Assembly (NCBI GenBank): GCA_019689515.1
Contig: JADGHI010000082.1
Location: forward strand, 1-11,295
Length of the DNA: 11,295 bases
Source: Acetobacteraceae bacterium
Lineage (GTDB): Bacteria; Pseudomonadota; Alphaproteobacteria; Acetobacterales; Acetobacteraceae
Direction of reading: 5' to 3'
Part shown: in pieces, positions 5,251 to 11,295 of the stretch
Numbering within the stretch: position 1 is the stretch's first letter
Layout: each line of letters starts with the position of its first letter
Program-made: the position numbers and the translations under genes
The notes under the pieces: model-generated
What the model was told of the DNA's origin: nothing
What the model saw: the letters and a program-made list of their open reading frames with translations, nothing else
The model's database searches: none

Positions 5251-8106
5251 ATGACCAACGCCCCTGACGCCGCGACTGCCGCGCCCCGCGACTACCGCGC
5301 CACCGTCTTCCTGCCCGCAACCCCCTTCCCGATGAAGGGCGACCTGCCGAAGCGCGAGCCGCAATGGCTCGAGCGCTGGGCGCGCCTCGACCTCTGGACG
5401 CGGCTGCGGGCGCAGTCCGCGGGGCGGCCGAAATTCGTGCTGCACGACGGCCCGCCCTACGCCAACGGCAACATCCACATCGGCACGGCGCTCAACAAGA
5501 TCCTCAAGGACGTCATCAACCGCGCCGCGCAGATGGCCGGCTTCGACGCGGACTACGTCCCCGGCTGGGACTGCCACGGCCTGCCGATCGAGTGGAAGGT
5601 CGAGGAGGACTACCGCGCCAAGGGGAAGGACAAGGACGCCGTCCCGGTGCTGGAATTCCGCGCCGAGTGCCGCGCCTTCGCGGAGCACTGGCTGAAGGTG
5701 CAGCGCGACGAGTTCGCCCGTCTCGGCGTCCTCGGGGACTGGGCGCACCGCTACGCCACCATGGACTTCGCCTCCGAGGCGGCGATCGCGCGCGAGCTTG
5801 GGAAGTTCCTGCTCAACGGCTCGCTCTACCGCGGGCTGCGGCCGGTGATGTGGAGCCCGGTGGAGAAGACCGCGCTCGCCGAGGCGGAGATCGAGTACCA
5901 CGACCACGTCTCCCCGACCCTGCACGCGCGCTTCCCGGTCCTGCGTGCGGGGGCGGAGGACCTGGTCGGCGCGAGCGTGGTGATCTGGACCACCACGCCC
6001 TGGACCATCCCCGGCAACCGCGCCGTCGCCTACGGGCCGGAGATCGACTACGCGCTGGTGCATGTGGAGGGCGTGGCGGACGGGTCGCTGCTGGTCCCGG
6101 GCGAGCGGCTGCTGGTCGCGCTGAAGCTGCTGCCGGAGTTCGAGAAGGAGGCCGGCCTCGGCGCCCACACCGTCCGCCGCGTGCTGAAGGGCGCGGAGCT
6201 CGCCGGTGCGATGGCGGCGCATCCGCTGCGCGGCAAGGGCTACGACTTCGACGTGCCGCTGCTGCCCGGCGACTTCGTCACCACCGAGGCCGGCACCGGC
6301 TTCGTCCACATCGCGCCCGGTCACGGCGAGGACGACTTCAACCTCGGCCGCGAGCACGGCCTGCCGATCCCGGAGACGGTGAACGACGACGGCACCTTCA
6401 CCGTCCAGGCGCCGGGCTTCACCGGCCTGCACGTGTTCAAGGCGCATGACGCGATCTACGCCGCGATGCGCGAATGCGGCACGCTGGTTGCGACCGGCCG
6501 GATCACCCACGCCTACCCGCATTCCTGGCGCTCCAAGAAGCCGGTGATCTTCCGCGCGACGCCGCAGTGGTTCATCGCGATGGACGACGCCAACCGCATC
6601 CGCGCCAAGGCGCTGGAGGCGATCGCCCGGACCCGCTTCGTGCCGGAGGCGGGGCGCAATCGCCTCTCCTCCATGATCGCCGCACGGCCGGACTGGTGCG
6701 TCTCCCGCCAGCGCGCCTGGGGCGTGCCGATCCCGGTCTTCGTCGAGAAGCGCACCGGGGAGCCGCTGCGCGACCCGGCGGTGATCGAGCGCATCTCCGC
6801 CGCCTTCGAGGCGGAGGGCGCCGACGCCTGGTACAAGCCCGGCGCCGCCGCGCGCTTCCTCGGCGAGGGGCGCGACCCGGCGGACTACGAGCAGGTGATG
6901 GACATCGTGGACGTGTGGTTCGAGTCCGGCTCGACCCACGCCTTCGTCCTCGGGCCGGCGGGAGGGCGCGGCCTGCCTTTCCCGGCCGATCTCTACCTGG
7001 AGGGCTCGGACCAGCACCGCGGCTGGTTCCACTCCTCGCTGCTCGAGAGCGTCGGGACGAACGGGGTGGCCCCGTTCAAGGCGGTGCTGACGCACGGCTT
7101 CGTGCTCGACGAGCAGGGCCGCAAGATGTCGAAGAGCCTCGGCAACGTCGTCGCCCCGCAGGATGTGATGAAGCAGTACGGGGCGGACATCCTGCGCCTC
7201 TGGGTGATGAACTCCGACACCACCGAGGACCTGCGCATCGGGCCGGAGATCCTGAAGCAGCAGGCGGAGCTCTACCGCCGCCTGCGCAACACGCTGCGCT
7301 GGCTGCTCGGCAACCTCGCCGGCTTCTCGGACGAGGAGACAGTGCCCTACGCCGAGTTGCCGGAGCTGGAGCGCTGGGTGCTGCACCGCCTCTCCGAGCT
7401 GGACGCGCGGCTGCGGCGGGCCGTGGAGACGCACGACTGGACCGGCGTGTATCCGGAGATCCACGCCTTCTGCGCGACCGACCTCTCGGCCTTCTACTTC
7501 GACATCCGCAAGGACTCGCTCTACTGCGACCGGCCCGACAGCCACCGCCGGCGCAGCGCGCGCACGGTGCTGGATGCGCTGCACCGCTGCCTCTGCACCT
7601 GGCTCGCGCCGGTGCTGGTGTTCACGGCGGAGGAGGCGTGGCTGGCGCGCTTCCCGGACGAGACGGGCAGCGTGCACCTGCTCGACTTCCCGCTGGTGCC
7701 GGAGGGATGGCGGGACGAGGCGCTGGCGGCGAAGTGGGAGCGGATCCGCGAGATCCGCGGCGCGGTGACCGCGGTGCTCGAGACCCATCGGCGCGAGGGC
7801 CGGATCGGCGCCAGCCTGCAGGCGGCACCGCGGCTCCGGCTCGGGCGCGGGGACCTGGAGCTGCTGAGCCCCGCGCAGTGGGCGGAGGTGTGCATCGTCT
7901 CCGCGATGAAGGTCGTGCCGCAGGAAGGGCCAGCGCAGGAGGAGGTGCCCCCGGTCGTGGAATTCCAGGCCGCCCCCGGCGCCAAGTGCGAGCGCTGCTG
8001 GCGCGTCCTGCCCGAGGTCGGCCGCAGCCCCAGGCACCCGACCCTCTGCCTGCGCTGCGAGGACGCGGTGGAGGCCCATCCGGCCTTCTCCCGCGCGGCC
8101 GAGTGA
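5251..8106 (+). CDS. ileS: isoleucyl-tRNA synthetase
   Basis: This encodes a 951-residue class Ia aminoacyl-tRNA synthetase that charges tRNA-Ile in the cytoplasm. Order of parts: N-terminal FPMKGDLPKREP at 26-37; HIGH-motif region PPYANGNIHIGTALNKILKD at 68-87; CP1 editing domain about 200-400, with WTTTPWTIP at 246-254 and HIAPGHGEDDF at 353-363; SDQHRGWFHSSLL at 586-598; KMSKS at 625-629; anticodon-binding helical domain about 680-850; and a C-terminal zinc finger with Cys913, Cys916, Cys933 and Cys936. The bacterial length and Cys4 tail fit the type 1 IleRS class, as in E. coli. The signature motif reads HIGT rather than HIGH (Thr79, codon ACG at 5485). The start is set by the conserved N-terminal segment from about residue 14; its ribosome binding site is weak. 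The stop overlaps a mini-ORF before lspA. Confidence 0.99.
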   Translation: MTNAPDAATAAPRDYRATVFLPATPFPMKGDLPKREPQWLERWARLDLWTRLRAQSAGRPKFVLHDGPPYANGNIHIGTALNKILKDVINRAAQMAGFDADYVPGWDCHGLPIEWKVEEDYRAKGKDKDAVPVLEFRAECRAFAEHWLKVQRDEFARLGVLGDWAHRYATMDFASEAAIARELGKFLLNGSLYRGLRPVMWSPVEKTALAEAEIEYHDHVSPTLHARFPVLRAGAEDLVGASVVIWTTTPWTIPGNRAVAYGPEIDYALVHVEGVADGSLLVPGERLLVALKLLPEFEKEAGLGAHTVRRVLKGAELAGAMAAHPLRGKGYDFDVPLLPGDFVTTEAGTGFVHIAPGHGEDDFNLGREHGLPIPETVNDDGTFTVQAPGFTGLHVFKAHDAIYAAMRECGTLVATGRITHAYPHSWRSKKPVIFRATPQWFIAMDDANRIRAKALEAIARTRFVPEAGRNRLSSMIAARPDWCVSRQRAWGVPIPVFVEKRTGEPLRDPAVIERISAAFEAEGADAWYKPGAAARFLGEGRDPADYEQVMDIVDVWFESGSTHAFVLGPAGGRGLPFPADLYLEGSDQHRGWFHSSLLESVGTNGVAPFKAVLTHGFVLDEQGRKMSKSLGNVVAPQDVMKQYGADILRLWVMNSDTTEDLRIGPEILKQQAELYRRLRNTLRWLLGNLAGFSDEETVPYAELPELERWVLHRLSELDARLRRAVETHDWTGVYPEIHAFCATDLSAFYFDIRKDSLYCDRPDSHRRRSARTVLDALHRCLCTWLAPVLVFTAEEAWLARFPDETGSVHLLDFPLVPEGWRDEALAAKWERIREIRGAVTAVLETHRREGRIGASLQAAPRLRLGRGDLELLSPAQWAEVCIVSAMKVVPQEGPAQEEVPPVVEFQAAPGAKCERCWRVLPEVGRSPRHPTLCLRCEDAVEAHPAFSRAAE

Positions 8107-8174
8107 TGCCGGCGACCACCCTGCGCACGGACGCGACCGGTCCCGGCCACCGCCCCGGAACGCCCGGCCCGTGA
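8106..8174 (+). CDS. 22-codon mini-ORF bridging ileS and lspA (uncertain)
   Basis: ATG 8106 overlaps the ileS stop (TGATG, 8104-8108), and the frame ends at TGA 8172-8174, overlapping the GTG start of lspA (GTGA, 8171-8174). The peptide would be 22 residues, rich in Thr, Gly and Pro, without recognisable motifs. It may serve only to carry ribosomes across the 64-base gap for coupled translation of lspA. It could equally be chance in a region with few stop codons. Confidence 0.2.
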   Translation: MPATTLRTDATGPGHRPGTPGP

Positions 8175-8668
8175 GTCTCCGCCTCGGCCTCCCCGTCGCC
8201 GCCGCCGTCCTCGCCGCCGACCAGGCGAGCAAGTGGTGGATCCTGGAGGTCCTCCGCCTGCCGGAGTTGCGCAACGTCCCGGTCCTCGCTCTCGGCCCGG
8301 TCGGGCTCGACCTCACCATGGTCTGGAACCGCGGCGTCACCTTCGGGCTGCTCGCCGGCGATTCGGGCTGGCACCAGCTCGTTCTCGGCCTGCTCGCCGC
8401 CCTCATCGCCGCCTTCCTGCTGCGCTGGATGGCCCGCGCGGAGCCCAGGCCCGTCGCCGTCGCCCTCGGCGCGGTCATCGGGGGGGCGGTCGGCAACCTG
8501 ATCGACCGGCTGCGCTTCGGCGCCGTGGTGGACTTCGTGGACGCCTACGCCGGGTCCTGGCACTGGTACGTGTTCAACCTGGCCGACGCCGCCATCGTGC
8601 TCGGCGTCGCGGCCCTCGTCGCGGATGCCTTGTTCCGGCCCAAGAGCGCGGCTAAGGAAAGCACATGA
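8171..8668 (+). CDS. lspA: lipoprotein signal peptidase (signal peptidase II)
   Basis: LspA is an inner-membrane aspartyl protease that cuts the signal peptide from prolipoproteins ahead of the lipidated cysteine. The 165-residue protein has four expected membrane segments (about 5-23, 66-86, 95-112 and 131-153). The N-terminal DQASKWW is at 17-23 and the family NRGVTFG at 53-59. The GNLIDRLRFGAVVDFVD region (108-124) and FNLADAAI (135-142) hold the catalytic pair, most likely Asp121 and Asp139. The start is GTG 8171, because no in-frame ATG lies upstream and the predicted N-terminus matches the family; its ribosome binding site is poor (GGAA), which suits coupling from upstream. Its stop overlaps the start of a lipoprotein gene (ATGA, 8665-8668), a likely substrate of the enzyme. 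Confidence 0.97.
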   Translation: MSLRLGLPVAAAVLAADQASKWWILEVLRLPELRNVPVLALGPVGLDLTMVWNRGVTFGLLAGDSGWHQLVLGLLAALIAAFLLRWMARAEPRPVAVALGAVIGGAVGNLIDRLRFGAVVDFVDAYAGSWHWYVFNLADAAIVLGVAALVADALFRPKSAAKEST

Positions 8669-9276
8669 GGCAGCGCCCCCTTCATCGCGCCGCTGGCGCC
8701 CGCCCTAACGCGGCCGCCATCGTCCTCGTCGCCGGCCTCGCCTCCGGGCTCGTCGGCTGCGGGCCCGACACCGCCCGCACCCTCGGCTTCACCCGCGACG
8801 CGCCGGACGAGTTCACCGTCACGACCCGCGCGCCGCTCTCCATGCCGCCGGACATGACCACCCTGCCGCCGCCCCGGCCCGGTTCGGCGCGCCCGCAGGA
8901 GGCATCGGCCCGCGAGCAGGCGGAAGCCGCGCTGATCGGGGGCGCCGCGCTCAGCGGCCCGGCCGCCGCCCCGGTCCGCCCGAGTTCGGGCGAAGCGGCG
9001 CTGCTGGCCCGTGCCGGGCACGGTGCGCCGCCCGACATCCGCCGCCGGGTGGACGAGGAGGCCCTGCGGCTGGAGCAGCCAGACCGCTCCTTCGTGGACC
9101 GGCTGATGTTCTGGCGCGAGCCGCCGCCGCCGGGCACCCCGGTGGACCCGCAGCGCGAGGCGCAGCGGCTGCGCGAGAACGCCGCGCTCGGCCGCCCGCC
9201 GACCGATGGCGAGACGCCGATCATCCAGCCTCGCCGGCGCGGGGTGCTGGAAGGGCTGTTCGGGAGCCTGTTCTGA
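8665..9276 (+). CDS. DUF3035 / BamF-like outer-membrane lipoprotein
   Basis: This encodes a 203-residue predicted lipoprotein. A basic N-terminus is followed by a hydrophobic stretch (about 17-30) and a lipobox Leu-Val-Gly-Cys with Cys32 as the lipidation site. The mature part has the DUF3035 signature, APDEFTVTTRAPLSMPPD at 46-63, followed by a Pro-rich stretch, then a low-complexity linker and a C-terminal RGVLEGLFGSLF. As I recall, DUF3035 corresponds to BamF, an alphaproteobacterial accessory lipoprotein of the BAM complex that inserts beta-barrel proteins into the outer membrane; I could not check this. Residue 33 is Gly rather than Asp, so the protein should not be retained in the inner membrane under the E. 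coli rule. ATG 8665 has a strong AAGGAAA site (8654-8660) and overlaps the lspA stop. Confidence 0.8.
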   Translation: MRQRPLHRAAGARPNAAAIVLVAGLASGLVGCGPDTARTLGFTRDAPDEFTVTTRAPLSMPPDMTTLPPPRPGSARPQEASAREQAEAALIGGAALSGPAAAPVRPSSGEAALLARAGHGAPPDIRRRVDEEALRLEQPDRSFVDRLMFWREPPPPGTPVDPQREAQRLRENAALGRPPTDGETPIIQPRRRGVLEGLFGSLF

Positions 9277-9314
9277 GGCGGACGAGCGCCCCAGGGGCAT
9301 TGCCAGTCGCGTGC

Positions 9315-9334
9315 GGCGCCCCAACTTTGGCGCC
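9315..9334 (+). other. hairpin immediately before the M16 start codon
   Basis: GGCGCC at 9315-9320 pairs with GGCGCC at 9329-9334 around an 8-base loop, ending 3 bases before ATG 9338. No ribosome binding site is visible here, so the hairpin may limit initiation, or the true start may lie upstream (an in-frame GTG at 9311). The 61-base gap 9277-9337 shows no other feature. Confidence 0.3.
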
Positions 9335-9337
9335 ATC

Positions 9338-10771
9338 ATGCCCCTCGTGACCCGTCGCAGCATCACCATCGGCGCCGCAGCGGCCGCTACCGCAGCCGTG
9401 GTCGCCGCTCCCTCCTCCCCGGTCGCTGCCGCCGATGCGGCCGAGGCCGATGCCGGTCCGCCGGTCCCACCGGCCGAGCGCCCCCTGTTCGGCGCGCAGC
9501 TCTGGCGCCTGCCGCACAACGGCCTCACCGTCGCCTTCGTCGAGAACCGGCGCGCGCCCGTCGTCGCCCAGTACCTGTTCTACGGCGTCGGCGCCGGCGA
9601 GGACCCCTCCGGCCAGTCCGGCGTGGCCCACTTCCTTGAGCACATGATGTTCAAGGGCAGCCGGAACGTCCCCTCCGGCGCCTTCTCGCAGATCGTCGCG
9701 CGCGAGGGCGGCAACGACAACGCCTTCACCTCGCGCGACGTCACTGCCTATTTCCAGCACGTCGAGGCGTCGCGCCTGCCGCTCGTCATGCGCATGGAGG
9801 CGGACCGCGTCGCCGACGCCACCCTTGGCGCCGAGGAGTTCGAGGCCGAACGCCAGGTCGTGCTGGAGGAGCGCCGCACGCGCACCGACAGCAACCCCCG
9901 CGCCCGCTTCCGCGAGGCCTTCGACGCCGCCCTCTGGGGCCCGCAGCACTGGCACGGCCGGCCGATCATCGGCTGGGAGGACGAGATCCGCGCCATCACC
10001 CTCGACGACCTGCGCGGCTTCTACGCCCGCTGGTACGCGCCGGAGAACGCGGTGCTGGTCGTCGCCGGCGACGTGCGCGAGGCGGAATTCCGCCGCCTGG
10101 TCGAGCAGGAATATGGCACCATCCCCGCCCGCGAGGCGCCGCGCCGCATGCGTGCCCCCGCTCCCGCCGCGCCGCACGAGCCGCGGCTGATCCGGCGCGA
10201 CCCCGGCGTGCGCGAGGCGGCCTATGCCCGGTCCTGGATGGCGCCGACCCTGACCGCGGGCGAGACGAAATACGCCTATGCGCTGGAGGTGCTCGCGCAT
10301 CTGCTCGGCGGCGGCCAGGGCAGCCGGCTGTTCAAGGCGCTGGTCGAGACCGGCCTCGCGGTCGGCGCGGGCGCGGGCTACGACAGCGACTCGCTCGGCG
10401 CCGGCACCTTCTCGGTCTACGCCACGCCGCGGCGGGAGGTGGCGCCGGACCGGCTGGAGAGCGCCGCCGACGACGTGCTGAAGCGGCTGCTCGACGAGGG
10501 GCCGACCGAGGAGGAGGTGGCGCGCTCGATCCGGCAGATGACGGCGGGCGCCCTGCTCGCGCTGGACAGCCTCGGCGCCGCGCCGCGCATGATCGGCGGA
10601 ACGCTCGCGATCGGCCTGCCGATCGAGGCCGTGGAGTACTGGCCGGCCAGGCTGCGCGCCGTGACCCGGGCGCAGGTCGCGGAGGCGGCACGGGCCGTGC
10701 TGCCCGCCGCGCCCAACACCGTCGGCTGGCTGCTGCCTGCCGACGCCCCGGCCGGGAGCGTGCGCGGATGA
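9338..10771 (+). CDS. M16 family zinc metallopeptidase, catalytic subunit, with Tat-like signal
   Basis: This encodes a 477-residue M16B-type peptidase related to the mitochondrial processing peptidase beta subunit and bacterial pitrilysin-like proteins. The inverted zinc motif HFLEH is intact (His98, Glu101, His102), and the third ligand lies in ERQVVLEERR (Glu177 or Glu178), at the expected distance of about 75 residues. The N-terminal catalytic half is followed by the inactive-like half with GGGQGSRLFKALVE near 325-339. The frame is open from 9206, but ATG 9338 is chosen because it gives MPLVTRRSIT, a twin-arginine n-region, then an Ala/Val-rich hydrophobic stretch (11-24) and an AxA-type cleavage region near 29-33. 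This predicts periplasmic export. The stop overlaps the start of a second M16 gene (ATGA, 10768-10771), so the two probably form a heterodimer. Confidence 0.92.
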   Translation: MPLVTRRSITIGAAAAATAAVVAAPSSPVAAADAAEADAGPPVPPAERPLFGAQLWRLPHNGLTVAFVENRRAPVVAQYLFYGVGAGEDPSGQSGVAHFLEHMMFKGSRNVPSGAFSQIVAREGGNDNAFTSRDVTAYFQHVEASRLPLVMRMEADRVADATLGAEEFEAERQVVLEERRTRTDSNPRARFREAFDAALWGPQHWHGRPIIGWEDEIRAITLDDLRGFYARWYAPENAVLVVAGDVREAEFRRLVEQEYGTIPAREAPRRMRAPAPAAPHEPRLIRRDPGVREAAYARSWMAPTLTAGETKYAYALEVLAHLLGGGQGSRLFKALVETGLAVGAGAGYDSDSLGAGTFSVYATPRREVAPDRLESAADDVLKRLLDEGPTEEEVARSIRQMTAGALLALDSLGAAPRMIGGTLAIGLPIEAVEYWPARLRAVTRAQVAEAARAVLPAAPNTVGWLLPADAPAGSVRG

Positions 10772-11295
10772 ACACCATCGCGACGACCCCGCACCGCATC
10801 CCGATCCGCGCTGTCGAGGCGCCGGGCGGCCTGACGGCCTGGCTGGTCGAGGACCATTCCGTGCCGGTCGTCTCTCTGGCCTGGTGCTGGGAGGGCGGCG
10901 CCTCGCTCGATCCGCCGGAGCAGGTCGGCGCGTCGGCGATGGCCGCGGCCCTGCTGACCGAGGGAGCCGGCGAGCTGCGCGCGGCGGAATTCGCCGATGC
11001 GCTGCGCGATTCCGCCATCGGCCTCGGCTTCGAGGCGCAGCGCGACGGGTTCGAGGGTGGCTTCCGCGCGCTCTCGACCGCGCTGCCGGAGGCGGTGCGG
11101 CTGGCGCGCCTGGCGATGTCCGAGCCGCGGCTCGACGCGGACGCGGTGGAGCGGGTCCGCGCCCGCGCCATCGTCGTGGCGCGGCAGAGGCTGGAGACGC
11201 CGCGCGGCCAGGCGAGCCGCGCCTTCTGGTCCTCCGCCTACCCCGCCCACCCGGTCGGCCCCCCGGGCGGCGGCCCCCCCGCGGGGCAGGCGGGG
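10768..11295 (+). CDS. M16 family peptidase-like protein, non-catalytic subunit (partial, cut by window end)
   Basis: Only the first 176 codons are in the window and no stop is reached. The sequence fits the second, non-catalytic M16 subunit: WLVEDHSVPVVSLAWCWEGG at 25-44, then a segment where HxxEH is replaced by Ala-Met-Ala-Ala-Ala (about 57-61), followed by LLTEGAGE at 62-69, a hallmark of these inactive partners. GGGAG-like GGGAG at 10754-10758 is a good ribosome binding site, and the ATGA overlap supports ATG 10768. No signal peptide is visible: the protein starts directly with the domain, unlike its catalytic neighbour. The last 45 bases are almost pure G/C and the translation there departs from the expected HPxGRP-type sequence, so the very end may contain sequencing errors. 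Confidence 0.87.
   Translation, partial: MNTIATTPHRIPIRAVEAPGGLTAWLVEDHSVPVVSLAWCWEGGASLDPPEQVGASAMAAALLTEGAGELRAAEFADALRDSAIGLGFEAQRDGFEGGFRALSTALPEAVRLARLAMSEPRLDADAVERVRARAIVVARQRLETPRGQASRAFWSSAYPAHPVGPPGGGPPAGQAG

Noticed and set aside
5364..8174. Long alternative plus-strand frames (5364-6449 and 6474-8174) inside ileS
   Set aside because: They lie inside ileS in another frame, are rich in Arg, Ala and Gly, and show no domain. ileS accounts for the whole region.
4870..8496. 1208-codon open frame on the minus strand, antisense to ribF, ileS and lspA
   Set aside because: It is the antisense shadow of clearly real genes: at this GC content stop codons are rare in alternative frames. The translation is Arg/Ala/Gly/His-rich with no motifs.
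1..11295. tRNA, rRNA, CRISPR array, insertion sequence or att site
   Set aside because: I found no cloverleaf-like sequence, repeat-spacer pattern, transposase gene or long terminal inverted or direct repeats on reading both strands.

Overview
This window looks like chromosomal DNA from a very GC-rich alphaproteobacterium. The order ribF-ileS-lspA, then a DUF3035/BamF-type lipoprotein and two M16 peptidases, together with the strong G/C bias at third codon positions, points to Rhodospirillales and most plausibly to Acetobacteraceae (Roseomonas-like). That placement is inferred from gene order and composition; no rRNA or other taxonomic marker is present.

The left part (121-2868, minus strand) holds two hydrolase genes transcribed leftward: an M20 zinc peptidase of the glutamate-carboxypeptidase type, then an amidase-signature enzyme. 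They look like a small catabolic pair acting on peptide, N-acyl or amide substrates, but no transporter or regulator is in view. A 115-bp divergent gap (2869-2983) separates them from everything to the right.

The right part (2984 to the end, plus strand) is one tightly packed series. A MaoC-type enoyl-CoA hydratase is followed after 13 bp by a LOG-family nucleoside-monophosphate phosphoribohydrolase. Its stop overlaps the GTG start of ribF (FMN/FAD synthesis). A 236-bp spacer follows, with a good sigma70-like promoter and two GC-rich hairpins, and then ileS (isoleucyl-tRNA synthetase). After a 64-bp spacer come lspA (lipoprotein signal peptidase), a proline-rich outer-membrane lipoprotein that LspA would process, a catalytic M16 peptidase with a Tat-like signal, and the start of a non-catalytic M16 partner cut off by the window end. 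Several junctions use ATGA or GTGA overlaps, so translational coupling is likely.

This is mainly a housekeeping and envelope-biogenesis locus. I see no mobile element, CRISPR array, tRNA, rRNA or defence system. The points most worth a second look are the M16 pair in which only the catalytic subunit appears to carry an export signal, the HIGT variant of the IleRS HIGH motif, and the structured ileS leader with a possible short leader peptide.
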